A stretch of DNA of 64,000 nt from Xenorhabdus poinarii G6 (lineage in GTDB: Bacteria; Pseudomonadota; Gammaproteobacteria; Enterobacterales; Enterobacteriaceae). Position numbers and translations under genes: made by a program. Below, in pieces: positions 1 to 10,286 of this stretch. The notes beneath the pieces were generated by a model. That model was not told the DNA's origin, made no database searches, and saw only the letters and a list, made by a program, of their open reading frames with translations. Where the stretch lies: contig NZ_FO704551.1 of the NCBI RefSeq assembly GCF_000968175.1, positions 496,001 through 560,000 on the forward strand, read 5' to 3'. The stretch's first letter is position 1, and each line of letters opens with the position of its first letter.

Positions 1-605
1 TCCTGAATAGAGATTTTGTAGTTAAGCAGTTTGTCAGGATTGAGCCAGATGCGCATGGCATACTGCGTACCGAAGAGTTCTGTTTCACCCACGCCAGTCA
101 CACGGCTCAAGCTGTCTTTGACATTGGCGCTGACATAATCAGCGATGTCATCTTGAGTCATGGAACCGTCTTGTGAGATGAAACCGGCCACCATTAAAAA
201 TGAACTGGAGGTTTTATCAACCCTTACACCTTGTTCCTGAACTTCTTTAGGTAACAGTGGCATTGCCAATTGCAGTTTATTTTGAACCTGAACTTGTGCA
301 ATATCAGGATCTGTATTGGCTTCAAAGGTTAGCGTAATATTCATCTGCCCGGCAGAATCGCTGCTGGAAGACATATACACAAGATTATCGATGCCGTTCA
401 TATTCTGTTCGATAACTTGTGTTACAGTATCTTGTACTGTTTTCGCATCAGCGCCGGGGTAAACTGCTGAAATGGAAATCTCTGGTGGGGCAATTTCAGG
501 GTATTGCTCCACGGGTAATTTCATGATTGCCAGCAGGCCAGATAGCATGGTAATAATCGCAATTACCCATGCAAAAATTGGCCGTTCGATAAAAAACTTA
601 GGCAT
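1..605 (-). CDS. acrB: AcrB RND efflux transporter, N-terminal part (cut by window edge)
   Basis: Inner-membrane RND pump of the AcrAB-TolC multidrug efflux complex. The open frame starts at the ATG read from 605 and runs off the left edge with no stop, giving about 201 residues. The start reads [17 protein letters not shown], the usual RND N-terminus with its first membrane helix. It continues into the porter domain ([19 protein letters not shown], then [15 protein letters not shown]), matching E. coli AcrB closely. It lies 14 bases downstream of acrA on the same strand, as in the acrAB operon. The C-terminal four fifths are outside the window. Confidence 0.95.
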   Translation of the reverse strand, partial: MPKFFIERPIFAWVIAIITMLSGLLAIMKLPVEQYPEIAPPEISISAVYPGADAKTVQDTVTQVIEQNMNGIDNLVYMSSSSDSAGQMNITLTFEANTDPDIAQVQVQNKLQLAMPLLPKEVQEQGVRVDKTSSSFLMVAGFISQDGSMTQDDIADYVSANVKDSLSRVTGVGETELFGTQYAMRIWLNPDKLLNYKISIQ

Positions 606-619
606 GAATCACCGACTCC

Positions 620-1819
620 TTATTGAGGCTTTTTTGCAGACTCATCTTGATTAGTCGTAGGTTTAGCATCCAGGTTTATTTCCGTTGGTTTCACCGTTAT
701 GCCTGGCACTATTTTCTGCAATCCGGTGACGATGACTTGATCTCCGTCTTTCAGACCGCCTGTGACTAACCATTTGTTACCGATTGCCTGAGTAGCATTA
801 ATATTGCGTAATTCTACTTTGTTATCTTTATCGACAATCAGTGTCGTTGCTTGACCGCGAGGTGTTCTGGTAACCGCTTGCTGAGGAACCAGAATCGCAT
901 TTTTGCGCACCCCTTCTTCCAATTTAGTGCGAACAAACATACCCGGAAGTAATTCTTCATTCGGGTTTGGGAATACGGCTCGCATAGTGATAGAGCCAGT
1001 TGTTTCGTCAACCGTTACGTCAGAAAATTCAAGGTAACCTTCTTGACTGTATTCTTGTCCATTGTCCGTGATGAGGCGGAGTTTGGTTTTTTTACCCTCT
1101 TTTTGCACAGTGCCTTTGGCAATTTCATTCTTGAGTCGCAGATAATCTTCACTGGATTGGGTGATATCTACATAGATAGGATCTAACTGCTGAACAGTCG
1201 TCAGAGCTGTTGGCTGAGCGGCAGAAACCAGGGCACCTTCTGTGACGGTGGATTTACCCGCGCGCCCGGAAATCGGTGATGTCACTTTGGTGTATGCCAA
1301 GTTGATACTGGCATTTTCCAACGCAGCCCGGGAAGATTGGACATCAGCTTGTGCCTGAATATGTTCCGAATTTGCTTTATCAAATTCCTGCTTACTCACA
1401 TATTGTGTGCCCAACAGGGACTGATAACGTTCAACGGTTAAGCGGGAAACTTTTTCATTGGCTTGTGATCTCGCCAGATTTGCTTTGGCTTTATTATATT
1501 CAGCTTGATACGTTGCTGCGTCTATTTGGTATAACGACTCTCCGGCAGTAACATCACTCCCTTCTTTATAGTTACGTTTCAGTATAATGCCACTGACTTG
1601 GGGACGAACCTCAGCAACCCGGAACGCCGTTGTACGGCCAGGTAATTCTGTGATAACCGTGAGAGGTTCTGCCTTCAGCGTTACGATACCAACTTCAGGA
1701 ACAGGTTGGCCAATTGCCCCTTGCGGTGTATTTTTATTGTCATTACATCCTGAAAGGATGAAATTGCCTGCAATTACCAGTAATGTGGCCAGAGGCAAAA
1801 CTCCCCTGTTTTTTCGCAT
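620..1819 (-). CDS. acrA: AcrA periplasmic adaptor lipoprotein of the AcrAB-TolC efflux pump
   Basis: Membrane-fusion protein linking AcrB to TolC. The 399 residues match the family length (E. coli 397). A lipoprotein signal ends in the lipobox FILSGC near residue 25. It is followed by a barrel-sandwich/lipoyl segment (RPQVSGIILKRNYKEGSDV), an alpha-hairpin rich in Ala, Gln and Glu (about 100-170), and the beta-barrel and membrane-proximal domains (LLPGMFVRTKLEEGV). It is first in the acrAB operon and divergent from acrR, with the AcrR operator in the intervening DNA. Confidence 0.96.
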   Translation of the reverse strand: MRKNRGVLPLATLLVIAGNFILSGCNDNKNTPQGAIGQPVPEVGIVTLKAEPLTVITELPGRTTAFRVAEVRPQVSGIILKRNYKEGSDVTAGESLYQIDAATYQAEYNKAKANLARSQANEKVSRLTVERYQSLLGTQYVSKQEFDKANSEHIQAQADVQSSRAALENASINLAYTKVTSPISGRAGKSTVTEGALVSAAQPTALTTVQQLDPIYVDITQSSEDYLRLKNEIAKGTVQKEGKKTKLRLITDNGQEYSQEGYLEFSDVTVDETTGSITMRAVFPNPNEELLPGMFVRTKLEEGVRKNAILVPQQAVTRTPRGQATTLIVDKDNKVELRNINATQAIGNKWLVTGGLKDGDQVIVTGLQKIVPGITVKPTEINLDAKPTTNQDESAKKPQ

Positions 1820-1902
1820 AAGTAAACCTCAATTTTTCAATGTTAATTCTCTAATCTAACAAGTGAAATTATTACTTCATGATTAAGAATGCTATAGTAC
1901 AA

Positions 1903-1920
1903 ACATACATGAATGTATGT
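1903..1920. promoter_or_regulatory. Probable AcrR operator between acrA and acrR
   Basis: A perfect inverted repeat, ACATACAT-GA-ATGTATGT, lies in the divergent acrA/acrR intergenic region 40 bases before the acrR start. The E. coli AcrR operator has the same half-sites (ACATACAT and ATGTATGT), but separated by six bases instead of two. The half-site match and the position support a repressor site; the different spacing is the uncertain part. Confidence 0.75.
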
Positions 1921-1959
1921 AAATCAGCCTCAGTCAAAAATAAAGTTTATGGCACTAAA

Positions 1960-2610
1960 ATGGCACGAAAAACTAAACAACAAGCACATCAAACCCGTCA
2001 GCAAATCATCAATGCTGCGATAAAAACGTTTTCTGAGCGCGGTGTTTCTGTTACTTCATTAGCTGATATCGCAACGGCCGCCGGTGTGACACGCGGCGCA
2101 ATTTACTGGCATTTTAAAAATAAAACTGATCTACTTTCTGCTGTCTGCCGAATGCCAGAACATAAAATAGATGAGCTAGAGAAAGAGTATCAATCAAAAT
2201 ATCCTGATAATCCACTTATTGCATTGAGATCTTTATTGATTTCTATTTTACGAATGATGATTGATGATGCTCAACTCCGCCAGTTAATGGAAATTTTCTT
2301 CCATAAATGTGAGTTTGTTGGAGAAATATCTTCATTGGTAGCCGATATCAGGGAAATATGTATTTCCGATTATAAGAAGATTGAAAAAGTATTAGCGGAT
2401 TGTGTTCAATCAGGAGAATTGCCTTATGAGCTCGACCTTGGACGTTCAGCCATCATGTTGAAAGCATTAATGACCGGGTTATTGGAGAATTGGTCATTCT
2501 CACCGGACAGTTTTAATATTCAAGAACAGTCTGCTCATTTGGTGGATAGTTTTATCGATACACTTAAATATAGCCACCATCTGCGTCATCACCGAGAAAA
2601 TGGGGCTTGA
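1960..2610 (+). CDS. acrR: AcrR, TetR-family repressor of acrAB
   Basis: Transcriptional repressor that binds the acrAB promoter and releases on binding pump substrates. The start at 1960 (MARKTKQQAHQTRQQI) gives 216 residues, as in E. coli (215); an upstream in-frame ATG at 1879 would add 27 residues that overlap the operator region and is unlikely. The N-terminal TetR helix-turn-helix is clear (VTSLADIATAAGVTRGAIYW, about 33-52). The C-terminal helical ligand-binding domain is more diverged. Divergent from acrA. In E. coli mscK follows; here rsmS and priC follow directly on the opposite strand. Confidence 0.95.
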   Translation: MARKTKQQAHQTRQQIINAAIKTFSERGVSVTSLADIATAAGVTRGAIYWHFKNKTDLLSAVCRMPEHKIDELEKEYQSKYPDNPLIALRSLLISILRMMIDDAQLRQLMEIFFHKCEFVGEISSLVADIREICISDYKKIEKVLADCVQSGELPYELDLGRSAIMLKALMTGLLENWSFSPDSFNIQEQSAHLVDSFIDTLKYSHHLRHHRENGA

Positions 2611-2627
2611 ATGCTGGCGCATATGGC

Positions 2628-2662
2628 CTGAGGAGTAAGTGTTAACCCTGCTTATTCCTCAG
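2628..2662. terminator. Hairpin between convergent acrR and rsmS
   Basis: An inverted repeat, CTGAGGAGTAAG (2628-2639) with CTTATTCCTCAG (2651-2662), lies just after the acrR stop and covers the end of rsmS. There is one G-T pairing and no strong T run, so it is a plausible but weak shared terminator. Confidence 0.35.
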
Positions 2663-2822
2663 ACTGCCGAGTTTGAATTTGTCTTTCCAGTTTTCCTTGA
2701 AGATCCTGTTTAACGATCGCCAGCGCTGCCAGCGCAATCTCTGGGGGAATATCGTTACATTCAAGCAGATAAATAAAGTCCACGGCAAGTTGTACTTCCG
2801 GTGGGGCGTGCTCTAAGGTCAT
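2652..2822 (-). CDS. rsmS: RsmS/YbaM-like small protein (DUF2496)
   Basis: A 56-residue reading frame starting MTLEHAPPEVQLAVDFIYLL. It aligns along its length with E. coli YbaM/RsmS ([20 protein letters not shown], 53 residues), including the following IVKQDLQGKLER stretch. It lies 21 bases after priC on the same strand, as in E. coli, so the two are probably co-transcribed. RsmS has been linked to pectinase regulation in Pectobacterium; its role in this organism is not shown by the sequence. Confidence 0.85.
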   Translation of the reverse strand: MTLEHAPPEVQLAVDFIYLLECNDIPPEIALAALAIVKQDLQGKLERQIQTRQSEE

Positions 2823-2843
2823 GGTGGGCCATTCTCCTGGTGG

Positions 2844-3458
2844 TTAATCCGCGTTTTCCTGTTTTTCTATCGATTTTTCAATCCGCATTAATGCTTGACG
2901 ACAACGGGTAAGCCTGCCAGATAAAGCGGCGATTTCTCTTTGTAGTTGATGTTGATTGGTGAATGTATTTTGTGTATTTAGCTGCAATTCTCTGTCATCG
3001 ATCATGGCGATTAATCGGCGTTCATAATCCTGATGCTCTGCCAGACGTTGGTAAAGATCCTGTCCTTTTGTCCGCTGACTAAATTTATCTTCCTGTTTTC
3101 GCAGTGCCTGAGTTGATATTTCGCGTTTCAGGGCTTCAATTTGTGACACTAAACGTTCGGCAAGGAATTTCACTTGTTCAATACGGGCATCGCTGGCACA
3201 GACTTTTAATTGCGCCATATTTTGTCTGATTTCTTGCATATACCCACTAAGTTTGTGGCTATTGTGGTGGAAAAGTGCTTGGTCAAAACGGGCGGTGGAA
3301 AAAGGCGTATCAGGCAGTGAAGCGAGATCTTTTTCCAGCGTGCTGACTTGTTTTTCAAGTGCACTGAATAAATTTTGCATAGCCATCACCATCTCATTAT
3401 CATTGATAATCGGTTTGTTGACGTTCATTGTATTTGGCAGAGTATATTCGGTTGCCAT
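2844..3458 (-). CDS. priC: PriC, primosomal replication protein N''
   Basis: PriC takes part in PriA-independent restart of collapsed replication forks by helping load DnaB. The frame encodes 204 residues, longer than E. coli PriC (about 175). The homologous part begins near residue 23-27 (MVMAMQNLFSALEKQV), so the true start may be one of the inner ATGs around 3380-3392; none has a strong ribosome binding site. Family features include TARFDQALF, the EHQDYERRLIAMIDDRE block and the C-terminal RLTRCRQALMRIE. Position next to rsmS and divergent from apt agrees with E. coli. Confidence 0.88.
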   Translation of the reverse strand: MATEYTLPNTMNVNKPIINDNEMVMAMQNLFSALEKQVSTLEKDLASLPDTPFSTARFDQALFHHNSHKLSGYMQEIRQNMAQLKVCASDARIEQVKFLAERLVSQIEALKREISTQALRKQEDKFSQRTKGQDLYQRLAEHQDYERRLIAMIDDRELQLNTQNTFTNQHQLQREIAALSGRLTRCRQALMRIEKSIEKQENAD

Positions 3459-3561
3459 GACCGCCGAATGTCGTCAATAGTGACTTGCGTCATTCAATAA
3501 AATATAAGCAGCAACTCGCCTTGCGGTTGCTTTTTTCTTTATAACCTAGCTGGCATCGATT

Positions 3562-4113
3562 ATGACCGCTAACGCACAAAAACTGCAATTAATTAAAGAT
3601 AGTATCGAAACCATTCCTGATTATCCCAAAGCAGGAATCCTTTTTCGTGACATTACTACATTGCTTGATAATCCAGCAGCTTATCAAACGACGATAGATC
3701 TCTTGGTCGCTTATTATCAGGATAAGGGCATCACGAAAATTGTTGGTACTGAAGCTCGTGGTTTCTTATTCGGCGCTCCTGTTGCATTGCGTTTGGGCGT
3801 AGGTTTCGTTCCTGTTCGTAAAAAAGGGAAATTGCCCCGTGAAACGCTGAGCGAGACTTACGATCTAGAATATGGCACCGATACGCTGGAAATCCATAAA
3901 AGCAGTATCAACGAAGGAGACCGAGTTCTGGTGGTTGATGATCTGCTTGCAACGGGGGGAACCATTGACGCGACGGTACGCTTGATTCGTCGTCTGGGGG
4001 GACAGGTTTCTGAAGCCGCATTCATTATTGGGTTACCGGATTTAGGTGGTGTTGAACGCCTGAAAAAACAAGGTGTTGACTGCTATACACTGGTTGAGTT
4101 TCCCGGTCACTGA
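3562..4113 (+). CDS. apt: Adenine phosphoribosyltransferase
   Basis: Salvages adenine by converting it with PRPP to AMP in the cytoplasm. At 183 residues it equals E. coli Apt. Visible signatures are [20 protein letters not shown], the flexible loop around [18 protein letters not shown], and the PRPP-binding motif [13 protein letters not shown] at about 123-135. The C-terminus VEFPGH matches the family. It precedes dnaX in the conserved apt-dnaX-ybaB-recR order, but a 96-base gap with a hairpin (4142-4167) separates it from dnaX. Confidence 0.97.
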   Translation: MTANAQKLQLIKDSIETIPDYPKAGILFRDITTLLDNPAAYQTTIDLLVAYYQDKGITKIVGTEARGFLFGAPVALRLGVGFVPVRKKGKLPRETLSETYDLEYGTDTLEIHKSSINEGDRVLVVDDLLATGGTIDATVRLIRRLGGQVSEAAFIIGLPDLGGVERLKKQGVDCYTLVEFPGH

Positions 4114-4141
4114 TCATTCTGTTTTTGCATTAATGACATAT

Positions 4142-4167
4142 CAGCCTCGCCGTTAATGGTGAGGCTG
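4142..4167 (+). terminator. Hairpin between apt and dnaX
   Basis: Inverted repeat CAGCCTCGCC / GGTGAGGCTG with a six-base loop. No T run follows, so it may be an attenuator or a weak terminator rather than a full intrinsic terminator. Confidence 0.35.
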
Positions 4168-4209
4168 TGCTAGCATGATAGTCAGTCATGTTCAATTTCC
4201 TCGGTATTC

Positions 4210-6189
4210 ATGAGCTATCAGGTATTAGCCCGTAAGTGGCGCCCACAAATATTTTCTGATGTGATTGGTCAGCAACATGTGTTGACCGCGTTGGCGAATG
4301 GTCTTGCACACCAACGCCTCCATCACGCTTATCTTTTTTCCGGCACTCGTGGTGTGGGAAAAACTACGATTGCACGCTTGTTAGCAAAAGGGCTGAATTG
4401 CGAAACGGGGATAACAAAAACGCCGTGTGGTCAGTGTGCAAACTGTCTTGAAATTGAACAAGGCCGGTTTGTTGATCTGATTGAAATCGATGCGGCTTCC
4501 CGCACGAAGGTGGAAGACACTCGCGAGTTATTGGATAATGTCCAGTATGCACCTGCCAGAGGTCGTTTCAAAGTTTACCTTATTGATGAAGTTCACATGC
4601 TGTCTCGTCACAGCTTCAATGCTCTGTTGAAGACTTTGGAAGAGCCACCAGAACATGTGAAATTTTTGCTGGCAACGACCGATCCACAGAAACTGCCCGT
4701 GACGATCCTTTCACGTTGTTTGCAGTTTCATCTGAAATCACTTGATGTCAACCAAATCAGTGGTCAATTGGAGCATATTCTTAACGCAGAGCAAATAGAG
4801 AGCGATACTCGTGCCCGTCAGCTTCTTGCCCGTGCTGCGGATGGAAGCATGCGTGATGCCCTGAGTTTAACCGATCAGGCGATCGCGCTCGGTGGGGGAA
4901 AACTGACATCGGATATTGTTAGTCTGATGTTGGGAACGCTGGATGATGATCAACCACTGGCGATTATTGAATCGTTGGTACGTGCCGATGGCCAACACAT
5001 CATGGCTTTGGTGGAACAAGTGGCTTCCCGCGGTGTGGATTGGGAACATTTGCTGGTTGAAACATTATCATTGTTGCATCGTATTGCCATGCTTCAGTTA
5101 TTGCCTCAGCAACCTGAAAGTGAAGCTTCTTCAATAGATGGTCGGTTACGTTTGCTGGCAAGATCCCTTGCTCCGACTGATTTACAGCTTTATTACCAAG
5201 CGTTACTGGTGGGGCGCAAAGAGCTGCCTTATGCACCAGAACGACGGATGGGCGTTGAAATGGCGTTATTGCGCGCTTTAGCTTTTCATCCTAAAGCAGT
5301 GATTGAGGAAACCTCCCCCCCTGTGATGGCGAATTTTGCTGCTCCCATCGCCATGACGCCTGTTGCACAACCTTCGGTGCCGTTTTCCTCAGGTCAGCTT
5401 TCTCCAACCAATAAGCGCGTAAACGAACCCGTTGAGCAAGGCATGCCGCAGCCTATGGGGAATGGGCCTGCAATAGACAGTCCGACAGCAAAGCTGTTAC
5501 AAGCGAAAAACGCGCTGAATCGTCAAGGAAATACACCACTAAAAAAGCCTGAGCCGGCAGAGTCTGCGAAGGCGAAGCCGGTCAGTTCGGCGCTGGAGCG
5601 GCTGGTGGCGGTAGCAGAGCAACGACCTCAATCTTATCTCCCGAAAGCCCGGGAATCTCAGCCGGTCAAGAAAGAAGCCTATCGTTGGCGAGCAACGCAG
5701 GCTGGCGATGAAAAGCCGCGTTTTACGACGACACCAAAAGCGATTAAAGCGGCATTGGAGCATGAAAAAACCGTTGAATTAGCTGAAAAACTGGCCATTG
5801 AATCGAAACAAAGAGATCCATGGGCAGCCGAAATTGATAAACTGCATCTGCCAAAATTGGTTCAGCAGGTAGCATTGAATGCGTTTAAAGAACGGATTGA
5901 TGAAAATCGCCTGTGTTTGCATTTACGTTCAATGCAGCGCCATCTTAATTCTGTAGCGGCTCAGAAAATGCTGGCTGAAGCATTAAGTGAGTTGCATGGA
6001 AAATCTATTGAACTCAATATCATTGAAGATGATAATCCTGCGGTAAAAACGCCTCTGGAGTGGCGACAAGCCATTTATGAAGAAAAGTTGGCACAAGCGC
6101 GTCAATCCATTATTTCGGATAGAACGATTCAAACACTTCAGCAACTATTTGATGCAGAATTGGATGAAGAAAGTATCCGGCCTGTTTAA
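4210..6189 (+). CDS. dnaX: DNA polymerase III subunits tau and gamma
   Basis: Clamp-loader ATPase subunit of the replicative polymerase. The full frame (tau) has 659 residues (E. coli 643). The AAA+ part shows Walker A (GTRGVGKTT, about 45-53), a zinc cluster (CGQCANC with an upstream Cys), Walker B/DEVH (LIDEVHMLSRHSFNALLKT) and the SRC motif (ILSRCLQFHL). A Pro/Ala-rich linker follows, then the tau-specific C-terminal domains that contact DnaB and the polymerase. The linker carries a -1 frameshift signal that would make the short gamma form of about 447 residues. It begins the dnaX-ybaB-recR group. Confidence 0.98.
   Translation: MSYQVLARKWRPQIFSDVIGQQHVLTALANGLAHQRLHHAYLFSGTRGVGKTTIARLLAKGLNCETGITKTPCGQCANCLEIEQGRFVDLIEIDAASRTKVEDTRELLDNVQYAPARGRFKVYLIDEVHMLSRHSFNALLKTLEEPPEHVKFLLATTDPQKLPVTILSRCLQFHLKSLDVNQISGQLEHILNAEQIESDTRARQLLARAADGSMRDALSLTDQAIALGGGKLTSDIVSLMLGTLDDDQPLAIIESLVRADGQHIMALVEQVASRGVDWEHLLVETLSLLHRIAMLQLLPQQPESEASSIDGRLRLLARSLAPTDLQLYYQALLVGRKELPYAPERRMGVEMALLRALAFHPKAVIEETSPPVMANFAAPIAMTPVAQPSVPFSSGQLSPTNKRVNEPVEQGMPQPMGNGPAIDSPTAKLLQAKNALNRQGNTPLKKPEPAESAKAKPVSSALERLVAVAEQRPQSYLPKARESQPVKKEAYRWRATQAGDEKPRFTTTPKAIKAALEHEKTVELAEKLAIESKQRDPWAAEIDKLHLPKLVQQVALNAFKERIDENRLCLHLRSMQRHLNSVAAQKMLAEALSELHGKSIELNIIEDDNPAVKTPLEWRQAIYEEKLAQARQSIISDRTIQTLQQLFDAELDEESIRPV
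5525..5581 (+). promoter_or_regulatory. Programmed -1 ribosomal frameshift signal producing gamma
   Basis: Three parts stand in the right order within dnaX. There is a Shine-Dalgarno-like AAGGA at 5525-5529, then the slippery heptamer A-AAA-AAG at 5541-5547 in the correct phase (Leu444 CTA, Lys445 AAA, Lys446 AAG). A GC-rich stem follows, CCGGC (5554-5558) with GCCGG (5577-5581). In the -1 frame the next codons are GCC then TGA (5550-5552), so shifted ribosomes stop after one extra residue. E. coli dnaX uses the same heptamer, the same order of elements and the same immediate stop. Confidence 0.93.
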
Positions 6190-6237
6190 CTGCCACAGGG
6201 TATTTTTATGCTGTGGCTATAGCGAAGAGAGATAATT

Positions 6238-6567
6238 ATGTTTGGTAAAGGTGGTTTGGGCAATTTGATGAAACAGGCCCAGCAGATGCAAGAAAAAATG
6301 CAGAAAATGCAGGAAGAAATTGCAAATCTGGAAGTGACCGGTGAATCCGGTGCCGGGTTGGTAAAAATCACGATTAATGGTGCACATAACTGCCGTCGTG
6401 TTGAGATCGATCCAAGTTTGATGGACGATGACAAAGATATGCTGGAAGATCTGATTGCCGCTGCATTCAATGATGCCGCACGCCGCATTGAAGAAACCCA
6501 GAAAGAAAAAATGGCTGGTGTTTCCAGCGGAATGCAATTACCCCCTGGATTTAAGATGCCATTCTAA
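6238..6567 (+). CDS. ybaB: YbaB/EbfC nucleoid-associated DNA-binding protein
   Basis: Small dimeric nucleoid-associated protein, 109 residues as in E. coli. The start reads [20 protein letters not shown], followed by the long Met/Gln-rich helix and the core [20 protein letters not shown]. The stop codon overlaps the recR start (TAATG), implying translational coupling, and it sits 48 bases after dnaX, so dnaX-ybaB-recR probably form one transcript. Confidence 0.97.
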   Translation: MFGKGGLGNLMKQAQQMQEKMQKMQEEIANLEVTGESGAGLVKITINGAHNCRRVEIDPSLMDDDKDMLEDLIAAAFNDAARRIEETQKEKMAGVSSGMQLPPGFKMPF

Positions 6568-7175
6568 TGCAAACCAGTCCTCTTCTTGAATCGCTGATGG
6601 AAGCCTTGCGTTGCTTGCCCGGAGTAGGGCCAAAATCTGCGCAGCGGATGGCCTTTCATTTATTGCAGAGAGATCGCAGTGGTGGAATGCGGCTAGCACA
6701 GGCGCTAACGCGAGCCATGTCTGAAATTGGTCACTGCCAGGATTGCCGGACGTTTACGGAACAAGAGCAATGCAGGATTTGCGCTAATCCCCGTCGTCAG
6801 CAGAATGGTCAGATTTGTGTCGTGGAAAGCCCGGCCGATATTCATGCTATCGAACAAACAGGACAGTTTGCGGGGCGTTACTTTGTCCTGATGGGGCACT
6901 TATCGCCGTTGGATGGTATTGGGCCAATGGATATTGGATTGGATCGTTTAGAAGTACGCTTGTCTTCTGAAGCCTTGTCAGAAATTATTCTGGCAACGAA
7001 TCCGACTGTTGAAGGAGAGGCAACGGCAAACTATATTGCAGAAATGTGTTCTCAATATAGTGTGACTGCCAGCCGGATTGCTCATGGTGTCCCAGTGGGG
7101 GGAGAGCTTGAAATGGTGGATGGCACAACGTTATCTCATTCGCTGGCGGGCCGTCAAAAAATAACCCATTCGTGA
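6567..7175 (+). CDS. recR: RecR recombination mediator
   Basis: Acts with RecF and RecO to load RecA at single-strand gaps. It has 202 residues (E. coli 201). The N-terminal helix-hairpin-helix is visible ([20 protein letters not shown]), then a Cys4 zinc finger (CQDC...CRIC, about 57-72), then a Toprim domain ([19 protein letters not shown] and [18 protein letters not shown]). The C-terminal walker-like part has [15 protein letters not shown]. Start codon overlaps the ybaB stop. Confidence 0.97.
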   Translation: MQTSPLLESLMEALRCLPGVGPKSAQRMAFHLLQRDRSGGMRLAQALTRAMSEIGHCQDCRTFTEQEQCRICANPRRQQNGQICVVESPADIHAIEQTGQFAGRYFVLMGHLSPLDGIGPMDIGLDRLEVRLSSEALSEIILATNPTVEGEATANYIAEMCSQYSVTASRIAHGVPVGGELEMVDGTTLSHSLAGRQKITHS

Positions 7176-7206
7176 TTTATCTTCCGAATTAAGGTACACA
7201 ATTCCC

Positions 7207-7236
7207 ATGGATGGTGCTGATTATGCCGCCATCCAT
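7207..7236 (+). terminator. Possible terminator after recR
   Basis: Inverted repeat ATGGATGG / CCATCCAT with a 14-base loop, followed by a short T-containing stretch (GATTTTATC). It lies between recR and the htpG promoter, a sensible place for transcription to end, but the structure is modest. Confidence 0.4.
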
Positions 7237-7288
7237 CGCTGATTTTATCGTCCAACAAATTAATTTTACATTCTTCTTGTTGTCATAA

Positions 7289-7317
7289 CTTGAAACTCCC
7301 GCTATCTATCCCCATTT
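7289..7317 (+). promoter_or_regulatory. Sigma-32 heat-shock promoter of htpG
   Basis: The -35 element CTTGAAA (7289-7295) and the -10 element CCCCATTT (7310-7317) are separated by 14 bases. This is an exact match to the RpoH consensus (CTTGAAA, 11-16 bases, CCCCATnT), and it sits about 55 bases before the htpG start codon. Confidence 0.9.
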
Positions 7318-7371
7318 GATTATCATCGTCCGATTTTACATATCTGAACTGGATTTAGATTGAGGTAATAA

Positions 7372-9267
7372 ATGAGTATGAAAGATCAGGAAACCCGTGG
7401 ATTTCAGTCTGAAGTCAAGCAACTGTTGCAATTGATGATCCACTCTCTCTATTCCAACAAAGAAATTTTTCTCCGTGAACTGATTTCAAACGCATCTGAT
7501 GCTGCTGATAAATTGCGCTTCCGTGCATTGTCCGCCCCTGAATTGTATGAAAATGAGGGTGAATTGCGTGTTCGTTTGGCCGTTGATAATGAACAGAAAA
7601 CCATCACTATCAGCGATAATGGTATCGGTATGTCCCGTGATGAAGTGATCGACAATCTGGGAACGATTGCAAAATCGGGTACTAAAGCGTTTCTTGAATC
7701 CATCGGTTCTGATCAGGCACAAGACAGCCAATTGATTGGCCAATTTGGTGTTGGTTTCTACTCCGTGTTTATTGTTGCGGACAAAGTAACTGTACGTACT
7801 CGTGCAGCAGGTGCACCGGTTGAACAAGGGGTGTTCTGGGAGTCAACGGGAGAAGGTGACTATACTGTTGCGGAGATTGAAAAAGCAGAGCGTGGCACCG
7901 AGATCACGTTGCATCTACGCAGCGAAGAAAGTGAATTCCTCAATGACTGGCGTTTACGTTCTATCATTGGTAAATACTCTGATCACATCGCCTTACCTGT
8001 TGAGATTGAAACTCAAACTAAAAACGAAGAAGATGACTCCGTTACCGTTACATGGGAAAAAATCAACAAGGCTCAAGCCCTGTGGACACGTAGCAAATCT
8101 GAAATCAGTGATGAAGAGTATCAGGAGTTTTATAAACATATCTCCCATGACTTTACAGATTCCCTGATTTGGAGTCATAACCGCGTTGAAGGTAAGCAAG
8201 AATATACCAGCTTGCTCTATATCCCTTCTCAGGCTCCGTGGGACATGTGGAACCGTGAACATAAGCACGGCCTGAAACTCTATGTCCAGCGCGTTTTCAT
8301 CATGGATGAAGCTGAGCAATTCATGCCAAATTACCTGCGCTTTGTCCGTGGCCTGATTGATTCCAATGATCTTCCATTGAACGTGTCCCGTGAAATTTTG
8401 CAAGATAGCACGATTACGCGTAACCTGCGCAGTGCGCTGACTAAACGCGTATTGCAAATGCTGGATAAACTGGCAAAAGACGACGCAGAAAAATATCAGA
8501 CCTTCTGGCAGCAATTTGGCTTGGTCATGAAAGAAGGGCCTGCCGAAGATAGCGCAAACAAAGACGCGATTGCTAAATTACTGCGCTTTGCGACAACTCA
8601 CAATGATGGCGCTGCTCAGACCGTTTCTCTGGAAGATTACGTTGGCCGTATGGCTGAAGGCCAGGAGAAGATTTATTACATTACTGCGGATAGTTATGCG
8701 GCGGCGAAGAATAGCCCTCACCTGGAACTGTTCCGCAAGAAAGGGATTGAAGTTCTGCTGTTGTCTGACCGGATTGACGAATGGATGATGAGTTACCTGA
8801 CAGAATTCGATGGTAAATCATTCCAGTCTGTCAGCAAAGCGGATGAGTCCCTCGACAAACTGGCGGATGAAAACAAAGTTGAGCAGGAAGAAGAAGACAA
8901 AAAACTGGAACCATTTGTTGAGCGTGTGAAAGCGTTGTTGGGTGAGCGGGTGAAAGAAGTGAAGCTGACGCATCGTCTGACAGACACTCCGGCTATCGTC
9001 ACAACTGATGCTAATGCAATGAGCACTCAAATGGCGAAGTTGTTTGCAGCGGCGGGGCAATCGGTGCCAGAGGTGAGCTATAACTTTGAACTGAATCCTG
9101 AACATGTTCTGGTTAAGAAAGCCGCCGGTATTAGTGATGATGCTCAATTTGCTGATTGGGTTGAATTATTGCTGGATCAGGCGCTGTTTGCTGAACGCGG
9201 CACATTGGATGATCCAAACCAATTTATCCGTCGAATGAATCAATTATTGTTAACTGAACAAGCTTAA
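7372..9267 (+). CDS. htpG: HtpG, bacterial Hsp90 chaperone
   Basis: ATP-dependent dimeric chaperone of the cytoplasm, 631 residues (E. coli 624). The N-terminal GHKL ATPase domain shows [20 protein letters not shown] and [17 protein letters not shown]. The middle domain carries the catalytic-loop region [10 protein letters not shown]. The C-terminal dimerisation domain follows an acidic linker ([12 protein letters not shown]). The start at 7372 is preceded by GAGGT with 5-base spacing; a second ATG two codons on (7378) is nearer to the E. coli start. Driven by the sigma-32 promoter and closed by a strong terminator. Confidence 0.98.
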   Translation: MSMKDQETRGFQSEVKQLLQLMIHSLYSNKEIFLRELISNASDAADKLRFRALSAPELYENEGELRVRLAVDNEQKTITISDNGIGMSRDEVIDNLGTIAKSGTKAFLESIGSDQAQDSQLIGQFGVGFYSVFIVADKVTVRTRAAGAPVEQGVFWESTGEGDYTVAEIEKAERGTEITLHLRSEESEFLNDWRLRSIIGKYSDHIALPVEIETQTKNEEDDSVTVTWEKINKAQALWTRSKSEISDEEYQEFYKHISHDFTDSLIWSHNRVEGKQEYTSLLYIPSQAPWDMWNREHKHGLKLYVQRVFIMDEAEQFMPNYLRFVRGLIDSNDLPLNVSREILQDSTITRNLRSALTKRVLQMLDKLAKDDAEKYQTFWQQFGLVMKEGPAEDSANKDAIAKLLRFATTHNDGAAQTVSLEDYVGRMAEGQEKIYYITADSYAAAKNSPHLELFRKKGIEVLLLSDRIDEWMMSYLTEFDGKSFQSVSKADESLDKLADENKVEQEEEDKKLEPFVERVKALLGERVKEVKLTHRLTDTPAIVTTDANAMSTQMAKLFAAAGQSVPEVSYNFELNPEHVLVKKAAGISDDAQFADWVELLLDQALFAERGTLDDPNQFIRRMNQLLLTEQA

Positions 9268-9288
9268 GCTTATTGAGATAATGATAAT

Positions 9289-10082
<794 letters not shown>

Positions 10083-10158
10083 TGATTGGGTATCTCTTGA
10101 TATGTTGTTTCAGGTTATTACCTGCAAGATGAAAGAGATACTTTCTGAATTATGATAA

Positions 10159-10189
10159 CAGGCGGTGTGATACCGCCTGATTTATTTTT
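10159..10189 (+). terminator. Intrinsic terminator of adk
   Basis: Stem CAGGCGGT (10159-10166) / ACCGCCTG (10172-10179), a five-base loop and a T-rich tail (TTTATTTTT), 77 bases after adk. Confidence 0.85.
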
Positions 10190-10286
10190 CACTACCTTAT
10201 GAGAAGTTCACTCCATGAAATGTTACACATGGCTATCATTTATGTTTGATACTAGATGGTTAGTCATTTTAATGGGGCTATGAAGA

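Noticed and set aside
1879..1959. Upstream ATG extension of acrR
   Set aside because: It would place the operator within the coding region and add 27 residues absent from the family. The ATG at 1960 gives the usual AcrR N-terminus.
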